From the NCBI RefSeq assembly GCF_017353515.1, contig NZ_JAFMPY010000004.1, positions 124,001-188,000 of the forward strand: a stretch of DNA of 64,000 nucleotides, read 5' to 3'. The position numbers and the translations under genes are program-made. This stretch comes from Jiella sonneratiae (GTDB lineage: Bacteria; Pseudomonadota; Alphaproteobacteria; Rhizobiales; Rhizobiaceae). Under the pieces are notes generated by a model. The model saw only the letters and a list, made by a program, of their open reading frames with translations. It had not been told where the DNA came from and ran no database searches. Below, piece after piece: positions 1 to 8,674 of this stretch. Every line of letters starts with the position of its first letter. The first letter of the stretch is position 1.

Positions 1-2
1 GC

Positions 3-710
3 TCGCGGCTCGTCGAGCAGGAGCCGGAGACCCGCCGCTATTTCCTCGGCGAGGAGGCCTATGTGCTCGGCGTCCTCGCCTCGCACCGCTTCGGCTTCCT
101 CGACTGCGCCCTCGAAAGCCTCGCCAGCCTGTCGCGCACCAGCGGCGACACCAGCTTCGCCTCGGTGCGGCGCGGCGACTTCGCGGTCTGCCTGCACCGC
201 GAGGAGGGGGCGTTTCCGATCCGCACCCATGCGCTGCTGCCCGGCCATCGCCATCCGCTCGGGGTCGGCGCCGGGGCGATGGCGATGCTGGCGGCGCTTT
301 CCGACGCCGAGATCGAGCCGATCCTCGCCGCCAATGCGCCGCTGCTCGAGGAGCGCTATGCCGGCTATCCGCCGGAGACGATCCGCGCCGACGTGGCCTT
401 TGCCCGCCAGCACGGCTTCTCGCTCAATCCGGGGCGCGTCCTCGCCAATTCCTGGGCGATCGGAATGGCGGTGCGCTATCCGGACGGGCGCATCGCCGGG
501 GCGCTGTCGATCGCCGCGATCGACAGCCGCATGGGCGATGCGCGCCAGGGCGAGCTCGCCGGCCATCTCGGTCGCGAGGTCGCAAGGGTCGAGGCGCGGC
601 TCGCGCGACGCTTTGCGGCGCCGCCTTCCGGCGCGGCGCGGCCGGCTGGCGGGAGGGGCCGGGGCGCGACGCCCCGCGACGACATTTCAATGGGAGGTAT
701 CGGATCATGA
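3..710 (+). CDS. IclR family transcriptional regulator, C-terminal effector domain (5' end outside window)
   Basis: The reading frame is open from the left edge and ends in a TGA that overlaps the next start codon (ATGA). The visible 235 residues match the GAF-like effector domain of IclR regulators: a phrase resembling 'RYFLGEEAYVLGVLA' opens the domain, and a late segment 'NPGRVLANSWAIGMAVRYPDGRIAGALSIAA' in shape fits the usual ligand-pocket strand order. The N-terminal helix-turn-helix must lie outside the window. Tight coupling to the thiolase suggests it controls the operon that follows (707-5417), probably in response to a pathway intermediate; the ligand is unknown. The last 25 residues are Ala/Gly/Arg-rich and poorly conserved in character. 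Confidence 0.85.
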   Translation, partial: SRLVEQEPETRRYFLGEEAYVLGVLASHRFGFLDCALESLASLSRTSGDTSFASVRRGDFAVCLHREEGAFPIRTHALLPGHRHPLGVGAGAMAMLAALSDAEIEPILAANAPLLEERYAGYPPETIRADVAFARQHGFSLNPGRVLANSWAIGMAVRYPDGRIAGALSIAAIDSRMGDARQGELAGHLGREVARVEARLARRFAAPPSGAARPAGGRGRGATPRDDISMGGIGS

Positions 711-1876
711 CGAAGGCGCGCATCGTCGGCTGGTCGCACAGCCGTTTCGGCAAGTCGGAGGCACCCTCGACCGAGGCGCTGATGCGCGAGGTCGTCGGCC
801 CCGCCATCGCCCATGCCGGCATCGAGACGTCCGACGTCGACGGCGTCTTCGTCGGCGTCATGAACAACGGCTTCTCCAAGCAGGACTTCCAGGGCGCCCT
901 CGTCGGCATGGCCCATGACGGGCTCGGCCAGGTGCCGGCGGTGCGGCTGGAAAACGCCTGCGCCACCGGCTCGGCGGCGCTCTACACGGCGATGGACTTC
1001 ATCGAGGCGGGGCGCGGCCGCGTCGCCGTCGTCGTCGGCGCCGAGAAGATGACGGCGATCCCGACCGTCGAGGTCGGCGACATTCTGCTCGGCGCGAGCT
1101 ACCGCGCCGAGGAGGCGGAGGTCGAGGGCGGCTTCGCCGGCATCTTCGGCCGCATCGCCCAGACCTATTTCCAGAAGTTCGGCGACCGCTCGGAGGAACT
1201 CGCGATGATCGCCGCGAAGAACCATTCGAACGGCATGGCGAACCCTTACGCCCACATGCGCAAGGACTTCGGCTTCGACTTCTGCAACACCGTCTCCGAC
1301 AAGAACCCCTATGTCGCGGGGCCCTTGCGGCGCACCGACTGTTCGCTGGTCTCGGACGGCGCCGCTGCGATCGTCCTTGCCGACGAGGAGACCGCCGAGA
1401 CGCTGGAGCGGGCGATCGCCTTCAGGGCGCGCCAGCACGCCAACGACGTCCTCGCCATCTCGCGGCGCGATCCGACCGAGTTCGCCGGCGCCCGCACGGC
1501 CTGGGCGAGAGCCCTGGAGGAGGCGGGGCTGACGCTCGACGACCTCGACCTCGTCGAGACCCACGACTGTTTCACCATCGCCGAGATGATCGAATACGAG
1601 GCGATGGGCCTCGCCAAACGCGGCGAGGGCTACAAGGTGGTGCGCGAGGGGATCACGCGGAAGGACGGCAGGCTGCCGGTGAACGCCTCCGGCGGCCTGA
1701 AGTCGAAGGGCCATCCGATCGGCGCGACCGGCGTCTCGATGCACGTCATGGCGGCGATGCAGCTGATGGAAGAGGCCGGCGACATGCAGGTCCAGGGTGC
1801 GAAAACCGCCGGCGTGTTCAACATGGGCGGCGCCGCCGTCGCCAACTACGTATCGATCCTCGAGCGGGTGAAATGA
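707..1876 (+). CDS. Thiolase family protein (SCP2-like acyl-CoA acyltransferase)
   Basis: A 389-residue thiolase-fold enzyme, expected to cleave a 3-ketoacyl-CoA (or form one) with CoA. The nucleophilic cysteine is C85 in 'ENACATGSA'. The second catalytic element is H336 in 'KSKGHPIGATG', and H286 lies in 'THDCF'. The final cysteine of classical thiolases is absent: the C-terminal loop reads 'FNMGGAAV', as in SCP2-type thiolases. The ATG start follows a GGAGG-like site and overlaps the IclR stop. It sits directly before an acyl-CoA ligase, so it probably acts on the CoA ester that the ligase starts. The substrate cannot be inferred from sequence. Confidence 0.9.
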   Translation: MTKARIVGWSHSRFGKSEAPSTEALMREVVGPAIAHAGIETSDVDGVFVGVMNNGFSKQDFQGALVGMAHDGLGQVPAVRLENACATGSAALYTAMDFIEAGRGRVAVVVGAEKMTAIPTVEVGDILLGASYRAEEAEVEGGFAGIFGRIAQTYFQKFGDRSEELAMIAAKNHSNGMANPYAHMRKDFGFDFCNTVSDKNPYVAGPLRRTDCSLVSDGAAAIVLADEETAETLERAIAFRARQHANDVLAISRRDPTEFAGARTAWARALEEAGLTLDDLDLVETHDCFTIAEMIEYEAMGLAKRGEGYKVVREGITRKDGRLPVNASGGLKSKGHPIGATGVSMHVMAAMQLMEEAGDMQVQGAKTAGVFNMGGAAVANYVSILERVK

Positions 1877-3504
1877 TGGCCGCGGGTCTGGGGGGCGCGC
1901 CGAAGGGAGGCGTCGCGCCGCAATCGACCCGGGTTTCCAACCTCGCCCATCTCGTCACCCGCGCCAGCCGCCGGCTCGCCGGCCGTCCGGCGCTCGTCTG
2001 GGGCGACCGGCAGTGGACGTGGCAGGAATTCGACGGCCGCATCAGTGCCATGGCAGCGGCTCTGAGGGATCGGTTCGACGTTGCGAAGGGCGACCGCATC
2101 CTCGTCCAGTCGCAGAACTGCAACCAGATGTTCGAGGCGATGTTCGCCTGCTTCCGGCTCGGGGCGGTCTACGTGCCGACCAACTTCCGGCAGACGCCGG
2201 ACGAGGTCGCCTATCTCGCCGAGGCGAGCGGCGCGAAAGGGATGATCTGCAACGCCGGCTTCCCGGACCATGCGCGGGCCTGCCTCGCCTCGAAACGCCC
2301 GCCGGAATTCGTCGTTGCGATCGGCGAGGCGGTATTCGGCGAAAGCTACGACGCGCTGGTCGCCGCGCATCGCGGCGAAGCCGTCGAAAACGTTCCGGTC
2401 GACCGGGACGACCCGTGCTGGTTCTTCTTCACCTCCGGCACCACGGGCCGTCCGAAGGCCGCGGTCCTGACCCACGGCCAGATGGCCTTCGTCGCCGTCA
2501 ACCATCTGAACGACCTGATGCCCGGCACCGGCCCCGCCGATGCCTCGCTCGTCGTCGCGCCGCTCTCCCACGGCGCCGGCGTCCACCAGCTGACCCAGGT
2601 GGCGGCCGGCGCGACGACGGTGCTGATGCCGTCGGACCGCTTCGACGTCGCCGAGGCCTGGAGCCTCGTCGAGAAGCACCGCATCAGCAACATGTTCACC
2701 GTGCCCACCATCGTGAAGCGCCTGGTCGAGCATCCGGCGGTCGACGATTTCGACCATTCGTCGCTGCGCTACGTGATCTATGCCGGCGCGCCGATGTACC
2801 GGGCCGACCAGAAGCGGGCGCTGGAAAAGCTCGGGCCGGTGCTCGTCCAGTATTTCGGCCTCGGCGAGGTGACCGGCAACATCACCGTCTTCCCGCCGGG
2901 CGAACACAGCCTCGACGACGGCGCGGCCCGCGTCGGCACCTGCGGCTTCGAGCGCACCGGCATGGAGATCTCCATCCAAGGCGAGGACGGCCGCGCGCTG
3001 CTGCCCGGGGCGAGCGGCGAGATCTGCGTCGCCGGGCCGGCGGTCTTCGCCGGCTATTACGACAACCCGGAAGCCAACGCCAAGGCGTTCCGCGACGGCT
3101 GGTTCCGCACCGGCGACCTCGGCCATCTCGACGCCGAGGGCTACCTTTTCATCACCGGCCGCGCCTCCGACATGTACATCTCCGGCGGCTCCAACATCTA
3201 TCCGCGCGAGATCGAGGAGAAGATTCTCGCCCATCCGAAGATCTCCGAGGCGGCGGTGGTCGGCGTGCCGGATCCCGACTGGGGCGAGGTCGGCATCGCC
3301 GTCCTCGTCGCGGTGTCGGGCGAGACGGTCACGGAGGCCGAGATCGCCGCCTTCCTCGCCGAGAAGATCGCCCGTTACAAGCTGCCGAAGCGCTTCGTCT
3401 TCTTCGACGAGATGCCGAAGTCGGCCTATGGCAAGATCACCAAGAAGCTGGTGCGCGAGGCGCTGGAGGAGCGCGGCCTCCTCGGCGACGGGCCGGCGGC
3501 CTGA
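1873..3504 (+). CDS. AMP-binding acyl-CoA ligase
   Basis: A 543-residue member of the ANL superfamily that should activate a carboxylic acid to its CoA thioester through an acyl-adenylate. The P-loop 'TSGTTGRPKAAV' lies near residue 185. The adenylate motif 'YFGLGEVTGN' has Gly-Leu-Gly-Glu where many family members have Gly-Met-Thr-Glu. 'WFRTGDLGHLD' (near 415) and the C-terminal lysine in 'PKSAYGKITKKL' (near 525) are present, so the enzyme looks intact. The start ATG overlaps the thiolase stop (ATGA). It resembles fatty-acid or aryl-CoA ligases; chain specificity cannot be read. It forms one transcription unit with the thiolase, the tandem DUF296 protein and probably the SDR. Confidence 0.9.
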   Translation: MMAAGLGGAPKGGVAPQSTRVSNLAHLVTRASRRLAGRPALVWGDRQWTWQEFDGRISAMAAALRDRFDVAKGDRILVQSQNCNQMFEAMFACFRLGAVYVPTNFRQTPDEVAYLAEASGAKGMICNAGFPDHARACLASKRPPEFVVAIGEAVFGESYDALVAAHRGEAVENVPVDRDDPCWFFFTSGTTGRPKAAVLTHGQMAFVAVNHLNDLMPGTGPADASLVVAPLSHGAGVHQLTQVAAGATTVLMPSDRFDVAEAWSLVEKHRISNMFTVPTIVKRLVEHPAVDDFDHSSLRYVIYAGAPMYRADQKRALEKLGPVLVQYFGLGEVTGNITVFPPGEHSLDDGAARVGTCGFERTGMEISIQGEDGRALLPGASGEICVAGPAVFAGYYDNPEANAKAFRDGWFRTGDLGHLDAEGYLFITGRASDMYISGGSNIYPREIEEKILAHPKISEAAVVGVPDPDWGEVGIAVLVAVSGETVTEAEIAAFLAEKIARYKLPKRFVFFDEMPKSAYGKITKKLVREALEERGLLGDGPAA

Positions 3505-3505
3505 C

Positions 3506-4366
3506 ATGACGAACGAACTGCGTCAGATCCGCCATCCCGGCCCGGTCGCCACGATCCGCCATGCGAGCGCCTGGGGCGGGGCGGTGCGGCTCGACGTCAC
3601 CGTCGAACCCGGCGAGACGATGGAGGCCGGCCTCGGAAGGGCCGTTGCGGCGGCCGGCTGCGACGCCGCCTATGTGGCGATGGCGGGCGCCCGCCTGTCG
3701 CCGTTTCGCTACGTGATGCCGGCCGGATCGCCGGGGCCGGATCACGCTGCCTGGTATTCAAACACCTTCGCCCCGGAGGGCGTCGTCACCGTCGAAGAGG
3801 CCGGGGCGATCGTCGGGCGGCGCGACGGCGCGCCCTTCGTCCATTGCCACGGCCTCTGGCGCGCCGGGACCGGGCCGCTTGCCATGGGCCACATGCTGCC
3901 GGCCGAGAGCCGTGCAGCCGAGCCCGTCCGCATCACCGGGGTCGGCCTGCGCGGAGCGGTCTTCGAGTCGCGCCAGGACGTGGAGACGAATTTCCGCCTG
4001 TTTGCCGCAGAGCGCGCCGCCTCGGCCGCTTCCGGGCTTCGTCCGGCGGGTCCCGCCGCGCTCGCCCTGACGCTGCGGCCGAACCAGGACGTCAGCGCGG
4101 CGATCGAGGCGATCTGCGCCGAGGAGGGCATCGCGGCCGCCCGCATCCACGGCATCGGCAGCCTCAACGGCGCCCGCTTTGCGGCCGGCCCGGCGATGCA
4201 CTCCTACGCCTCGGAGCTTCTCATCCGGCGAGGTCACCTGGCCGAGGGGCGCGCCCGGCTCGACGTCGCGGTCGTCGCGATGGACGGGACGATCTTCGAG
4301 GGGGTGCTCGTACGGGGTGAGAATCCGGTCTGCGTGACCTTCGAGCTGGTTGTGGTGCCAGAATGA
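3506..4366 (+). CDS. Tandem DUF296 (PPC/PCC) domain protein, function unknown
   Basis: A 286-residue protein starting at the ATG one base after the ligase stop. Two copies of the PPC/DUF296 fold can be traced. Copy one covers about residues 20-150: 'EPGETMEAGLGRAVAAAG', then 'FVHCHGLW' and 'GHML', which could carry metal-ligand histidines. Copy two covers about 175-285: 'RPNQDVSAAIEAICAEEGI', 'IHGIGSLNGARF', then 'NPVCVTFELVV'. Single-copy bacterial PPC proteins are known as small trimers without DNA-binding AT-hooks, and no AT-hook is visible here. The biochemical role is undefined. Its fixed place between a ligase and a dehydrogenase argues for a part in the same CoA-linked pathway rather than in chromatin. 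Confidence 0.8.
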   Translation: MTNELRQIRHPGPVATIRHASAWGGAVRLDVTVEPGETMEAGLGRAVAAAGCDAAYVAMAGARLSPFRYVMPAGSPGPDHAAWYSNTFAPEGVVTVEEAGAIVGRRDGAPFVHCHGLWRAGTGPLAMGHMLPAESRAAEPVRITGVGLRGAVFESRQDVETNFRLFAAERAASAASGLRPAGPAALALTLRPNQDVSAAIEAICAEEGIAAARIHGIGSLNGARFAAGPAMHSYASELLIRRGHLAEGRARLDVAVVAMDGTIFEGVLVRGENPVCVTFELVVVPE

Positions 4367-4395
4367 TGAATGGCGGTGGGCGTTGGTGCCGAGGC

Positions 4396-4572
4396 ACCCC
4401 CCTCTGTCCTGCCGGACATCTCCCCCACAAGGGGGGAGATTGGCGGCTTCACAGGGCTGCGCAGACGAGCGGATAGAGGCATGACGCATCGACCGTTCAG
4501 AACGAGGCCGCATCGCCAGAGCGAATTCGATCTCCCCCCTTGTGGGGGAGATGCCGGCAGGCAGAGGGGGGT
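4396..4572. repeat. Palindromic intergenic element with ~45-bp inverted ends (copy 1)
   Basis: This 177-bp element fills most of the gap between the DUF296 gene and the SDR gene. Its ends are near-perfect inverted repeats beginning ACCCCCCTCTG at the left and ending CAGAGGGGGGT at the right. Each arm also contains its own palindrome (4418-4440 and 4530-4552) built from ATCTCCCCC and GGGGGAGAT around an ACAA or TTGT centre. The core of about 90 bp has no ORF of its own. A second copy lies at 29278-29452. The structure resembles the rhizobial RIME-type or MITE-like elements; family membership is inferred from structure only. Confidence 0.85.
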
Positions 4573-4625
4573 AGCCGGATGCGCGACGTGTCCGATCTGC
4601 TTTCAAACGAGGGAGAACGAAACGA

Positions 4626-5417
4626 ATGTCCGAACAGCAGAAGGTCGCGCTGGTCACCGGCGCGGCGCGGGGCATCGGCCTCGCGACGGCGAAGCGCTTC
4701 CTGGAGGAAGGCTGGCAGGTCGCGCTGCTCGACATCGACGGCGCTGCCCAGGAAGCGGCGGTGGCAGCGTTCGGCCGCCCCGAGGCGACGCTGGCGATCA
4801 CCGCCGACGTCGCCGAGCCGGAAGCGGCGGCGCGGGCCGTCGGCGAAGTGATGGCGCGGTTCGGCCGGCTCGACGCGCTGGTCAACAATGCCGGCACGGC
4901 GGTGTTCAAGCCGCTGCTCGAGACGAGCCACGAGGAATGGCAGCGGGTGCTCGCGGTCAATCTCGGCGGGCCGTTCCTGATGACCAACCGGGCCGCGCCC
5001 GAAATGGCGAAGACCGGCGGCGGCGCGATCGTCAACATCACTTCGATCTCCGGCTTCCGGGCCTCGACGCTGAGGGTCGCCTACGGCACCTCCAAGGCCG
5101 GGCTGAAGCATCTGACCAAGCAGCAGGCTGTGGAACTCGCCGGGCTCGGCATCCGGGTCAATGCGGTGGCGCCGGGCCCCGTCGACACGGCCATGGCCAA
5201 GGCGGTCCACAGCGCGGCGATCCGCAAGGACTATCACGACACGATCCCGCTCGAGCGCTACGGCCTCGAGGTGGAACTCGCCGACGCGATCTTCTACCTC
5301 TGCTCGCCGCGGTCGAGCTACGTCACCGGCCAGATCCTCGGGGTCGACGGCGGTTTCGACGCCGCGGGTATCGGCCTGCCGACGCTGCGCCGCGATCGCG
5401 GCGGCGCCGACGCATGA
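4626..5417 (+). CDS. SDR family NAD(P)-dependent oxidoreductase
   Basis: A 263-residue classical short-chain dehydrogenase. The cofactor loop is 'TGAARGIG' (residues 11-18), followed by 'NNAG' (87-90). The catalytic set is S140 or S142, Y153 and K157 ('YGTSK'). An acidic residue after the second strand ('LLDID') suggests preference for NAD over NADP. It would oxidise a hydroxyacyl or other alcohol intermediate, or reduce the ketone, in the upstream thiolase/ligase pathway. The ATG has GGGAGAA at a good distance. It is separated from the DUF296 gene by a 259-bp gap holding the palindromic element, so it may have its own promoter. It ends 30 bp from the convergent doeB. Confidence 0.9.
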   Translation: MSEQQKVALVTGAARGIGLATAKRFLEEGWQVALLDIDGAAQEAAVAAFGRPEATLAITADVAEPEAAARAVGEVMARFGRLDALVNNAGTAVFKPLLETSHEEWQRVLAVNLGGPFLMTNRAAPEMAKTGGGAIVNITSISGFRASTLRVAYGTSKAGLKHLTKQQAVELAGLGIRVNAVAPGPVDTAMAKAVHSAAIRKDYHDTIPLERYGLEVELADAIFYLCSPRSSYVTGQILGVDGGFDAAGIGLPTLRRDRGGADA

Positions 5418-5447
5418 GAGCGCCGGCCCGGATCGTCACCCGTTGCC

Positions 5448-6464
5448 TCAGTCGAGAACGCCGAGGACGGCGATGCAGTCGCCGGCCTTGACCAGCCCCG
5501 GAAAGTGCCGGGCCGCGAGGATGCCGTCCATCTTGGCGGTGTAGGTGTAGGGGTCCTGGCCGGTGCGGTCGATCGGCCAGGCGCGCCCGATCGGCTGGCC
5601 CTCTCGCACCGTCTCGCCGAGGTCGACCAGCGGCTCCATCAGCCCGTCGATCTCGGAAAAGGTGAAGCAGCGTTCGTCCGGCATGTCGAGCCAGCGCGTG
5701 GCGCGGATCTCCGGTTCGCCCTTCACGATGCCGGCATGGCGCAGGAGATCGCGGACGCCGCGCTTGGCGATCGCGGCGGTGCGGGCGCTCGCGGTGCCGC
5801 CGCCGCCGAGCTCGGTGGTCACGAACACCTTGCCCATCGCCTCGGCGGTGGTGTCGAACATGCCGACGGCGTCGATCTCCAGCATCTTCACCGAATAGGG
5901 GGCGCCGAAGGCCCTGACGGCGGCGAAGCACGCCGCCTCCTGGTCCTTGTCGTCGAGGACGTGGGCGGCGGCAAACGGCAGGAAGTCGAGCGTCCTGCCG
6001 CCGGAATGGAAGTCGAGCACCAGATCCGCCATCGGCAGCAGGTTGCGGGTGACGAAGTCGGCGATCTTCTCGGTCGGATTGCCGAACGGCCGGCCCGGGA
6101 AGGACCGGTTGAGGTTGCCCCTGTCGATCGGCGAGGTGCGCGTGCCGGCCCGGAACGCCGGATAGTTCAGCGCCGGCACGATGACGATCCGGCCGGTCAC
6201 TTCGGAGATGTCGAGATTGCGGGCGAGGTCGAACAGCGCGATCGGCCCCTCGTATTCGTCGCCGTGGTTGCCGCCGGTCAGAAGCGCCGTCGGCCCGTCG
6301 CCGTTCTTCGCGACGGTGATCGGCGTCAGGATCGAGCCCCAGGCCGAATCGTCGCGGCTGTAGGGCATGCGCAGAAAGCCGTGATGGATGCCGTCGGCGT
6401 CGAATTCGACCTTGGCGACCACCGGCGAGGGCGGCATTTCGGCGACGGGTTCCGGTCCGAACAT
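5448..6464 (-). CDS. doeB: N-acetyl-diaminobutyrate deacetylase (ectoine catabolism)
   Basis: A 338-residue protein of the succinylglutamate desuccinylase/aspartoacylase (M14-like zinc) family. Zinc ligands H67 and E70 lie in 'GGNHGDEYEG' and H153 in 'DFHSGG'. In ectoine degradation DoeB (EutE) removes the acetyl group from N-acetyl-2,4-diaminobutyrate made by DoeA. The assignment rests on these motifs and on its position as the last gene of a leftward ehuABCD-eutABC-doeA-doeB operon; it begins 7 bp after doeA. The ATG at 6464 is the first in frame. It faces the SDR gene, with 30 bp between the two stops. Confidence 0.93.
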   Translation of the reverse strand: MFGPEPVAEMPPSPVVAKVEFDADGIHHGFLRMPYSRDDSAWGSILTPITVAKNGDGPTALLTGGNHGDEYEGPIALFDLARNLDISEVTGRIVIVPALNYPAFRAGTRTSPIDRGNLNRSFPGRPFGNPTEKIADFVTRNLLPMADLVLDFHSGGRTLDFLPFAAAHVLDDKDQEAACFAAVRAFGAPYSVKMLEIDAVGMFDTTAEAMGKVFVTTELGGGGTASARTAAIAKRGVRDLLRHAGIVKGEPEIRATRWLDMPDERCFTFSEIDGLMEPLVDLGETVREGQPIGRAWPIDRTGQDPYTYTAKMDGILAARHFPGLVKAGDCIAVLGVLD

Positions 6465-6471
6465 CGTTTCC

Positions 6472-7665
6472 TCACTCCTTCACGAACAGCTTGCGCGGCA
6501 CGTCGGCGAGGAGTTCGTAGCCGGTCTCGGTGATGGCGAGGCTCTCGGTGATTTCGAGGCCCATGTCCTCGAGCCACAGGCCGGTCATGAAGTGGAAGGT
6601 CATGCCGGGCTTCAGCTCCGTCCTGTCGCCCGGGCGAAGGCTCATCGTCCGCTCGCCCCAGTCCGGCGGATAGGAAAGCCCGATCGGATAGCCGGTGCGG
6701 TTGTCCTTGACGATGCCGTATCTTCTCAGCACCGCGAAGAAGGCGTTGGCGATGTCCTCGCAGCGATTGCCGGGCCTCGCGGCTTCCAGGCCGGCCTCCA
6801 TGCCCTCCAGCGTCGCCTTCTCGGCGTCGAGGAAGGCCTGGCTCGGCCTGCCGAGGAACACCGTGCGCGACAGCGGGCAGTGATAGCGGTGGTAGCAGCC
6901 GGCGATCTCGAAGAAGGTGCCTTCGCCGGTCCGCATCGGCCTGTCGTCCCAGGTCAGGTGCGGGGCCGAGGCATCGGCGCCGGACGGCAGCAGCGGCACG
7001 ATCGCCGGATAGTCGCCGCCGAAGCGCCCGTCCGGCCCGTCGACGCCGCGGGTGCCCGCGTCGAAGATCTCGGCGACGAGGTCGTTCTTGCGCATGCCGG
7101 GCTCGATCTTGTCGACGATGCGCCGGTGCATCGCGCCGACGATCCGGCCGGCGATGCGCATGTAGTCGAGTTCCTGCGGGCTCTTGACCGCGCGCTGCCA
7201 GTTGACGAGCCCCGTCGCGTCGACGAAGCGGGCGTTCGGCAGGCGGTCCTGCATCACCGCGAAGGCCTTGGCCGAAAACCAGTAATTGTCCATCTCGACG
7301 CCGATGGCGAGCCGGTCGAGGCCGCGCTCCTCGATCAGCGCGGCGAGCGCCTGCATCGGATGGCGCTCGGTCGACTGGACGTAGTGGTCGGCATAGCCGA
7401 CGATGTCGTCGTGGCCGAGATAGGCGGTGCGCCTGGCGCCGTTGGCGTCCTGGCCGCGGCCGAACCAGACCGGCTCGCCCTCGGGCGGGACGAGGACGCC
7501 CTGGTGGACGTAGAAGGACCAGCCGTCATAGCCGGTCAGCCACGCCATGTTGGAGGGGTCGGAGACCCAGAGGGCGTCGACGCCCTGTGCCTGCATGGCG
7601 CGGCGGGTCTTCTCCAGCCGGGACGCATATTCCTCGCGGGTGAATTTCAGCTGAGGGGCCGACAT
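6472..7665 (-). CDS. doeA: Ectoine hydrolase, M24 family
   Basis: A 397-residue member of the aminopeptidase P / creatinase (M24, 'pita-bread') family. DoeA (EutD) opens the ectoine ring to N-acetyl-2,4-diaminobutyrate. The N-terminal creatinase domain starts 'LKFTREEYASRLEKTRRAM', and the catalytic half carries 'YHRYHCPLSRTVFLG' and 'GMTFHFMTG'. Like other ectoine hydrolases it lacks the classical full five-ligand metal set of prolidases (for example no Asp-x10-Asp pair is obvious), which fits a hydrolase that works on a cyclic amidine. The ATG at 7665 was chosen over longer in-frame extension because homologous sequence begins there. It lies between eutC and doeB in one operon. Confidence 0.93.
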   Translation of the reverse strand: MSAPQLKFTREEYASRLEKTRRAMQAQGVDALWVSDPSNMAWLTGYDGWSFYVHQGVLVPPEGEPVWFGRGQDANGARRTAYLGHDDIVGYADHYVQSTERHPMQALAALIEERGLDRLAIGVEMDNYWFSAKAFAVMQDRLPNARFVDATGLVNWQRAVKSPQELDYMRIAGRIVGAMHRRIVDKIEPGMRKNDLVAEIFDAGTRGVDGPDGRFGGDYPAIVPLLPSGADASAPHLTWDDRPMRTGEGTFFEIAGCYHRYHCPLSRTVFLGRPSQAFLDAEKATLEGMEAGLEAARPGNRCEDIANAFFAVLRRYGIVKDNRTGYPIGLSYPPDWGERTMSLRPGDRTELKPGMTFHFMTGLWLEDMGLEITESLAITETGYELLADVPRKLFVKE

Positions 7666-7681
7666 CGGGCCGTCTTTCCTG

Positions 7682-8674
7682 TCAGGTTGCAAAGCGTGTT
7701 CCGCGATCGCGCTCCTGCGCCCGGCGGTGGGCGAGGGTGGCGATCGCCGTGTCCTGGACGCCGGTCCCGGTGAGGTCGGCGATGGTGATGGCGCCGGCGG
7801 CGGTGCGGCCCGCGGCAAGGCCCGCGACGATCGCGCCGAGTTCGGCAAGGCCGGCGTCCCCGGCGACGAGACCGGCGGCGAGCGCATGGTGGAGCTCGCC
7901 GAGGCGGCGGGTCTGCGTCAGGCTGTCGGCGACGTAGAGGTCGGCCTTGGCGATCGCCGCCGGCTCGATTTCGTTCTTGTGCTCGGCGTCGGAGCCCATG
8001 GCGGTGACGTGCTGGCCGGGCGACAGCCAGTCGGCGAAGAGGATCGGCGTTTCCGCCGGCGTCGTCGTGACGATCACGTCGGCGCCCTCGACGGCGCTCT
8101 GCGCATCGTTCGCCGCGGTGACGGCGATCCTGAGATCGGCGGAGGCCTCCCGCGCCGCCGCTTCCGCCTTCGCCGCATCGCGCGCCCAGATCCGCGCGCT
8201 GCGGATCGGCCGCACGAGCGTCAGCGCCCGAAGCTGCAGCCGCGCCTGCACGCCGGCGCCGAGGATCGCGGCGGTCTCCGCATCCGGCCGGGCGAGGTGC
8301 TTTGCCGCGACGGCGCCGGCGGCGGCGGTTCGGACGTCGGTGAGATAGCCGTTGTCGAGGAACAGCGCCTCGACCAGCCCGGTCCGCGCCGAGAGCAGCA
8401 TCATCAGCCCGTTGACGCTCGGAAGCCCGAGCCTGGGATTGTCGAAGAAGCCGGGGCTGACCTTGATCGCGAAGCCGTCGAGGCCGGGGACGTATGCGGT
8501 CTTCACGTCCACCTCGCCGCGATGCTCGGGAATGTCGAGCCGCATGATCGGCGGCATCGCCACGGGCTTCGTCGCCAGCGCCGCGAACGCCGCCTCGATC
8601 GCCCCGACGATCTCGATGTCGAGGGCGACGAAGCCGCGCAGCTCGGCCTCGGTGAGGATGCGGATCTCGGGCAT
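7682..8674 (-). CDS. eutC: Ectoine utilization protein EutC (ornithine cyclodeaminase family)
   Basis: A 330-residue ornithine cyclodeaminase/mu-crystallin family protein with an NAD-binding Rossmann motif ('ILGAGVQARLQL', near residues 140-151). The catalytic-type lysine segment 'GFAIKVSPGFFDN' and the late 'DLTGTGVQDTA' are typical. In ectoine clusters EutC travels with EutB and EutA; it is thought to help convert hydroxyectoine to ectoine, but the exact reaction is unsettled. Its start overlaps the eutB stop (ATGA), so the two are translationally coupled. Sixteen bases separate it from doeA. The Lys-x-Ser segment is intact, so it is likely an active enzyme rather than a decayed copy. Confidence 0.9.
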   Translation of the reverse strand: MPEIRILTEAELRGFVALDIEIVGAIEAAFAALATKPVAMPPIMRLDIPEHRGEVDVKTAYVPGLDGFAIKVSPGFFDNPRLGLPSVNGLMMLLSARTGLVEALFLDNGYLTDVRTAAAGAVAAKHLARPDAETAAILGAGVQARLQLRALTLVRPIRSARIWARDAAKAEAAAREASADLRIAVTAANDAQSAVEGADVIVTTTPAETPILFADWLSPGQHVTAMGSDAEHKNEIEPAAIAKADLYVADSLTQTRRLGELHHALAAGLVAGDAGLAELGAIVAGLAAGRTAAGAITIADLTGTGVQDTAIATLAHRRAQERDRGTRFAT

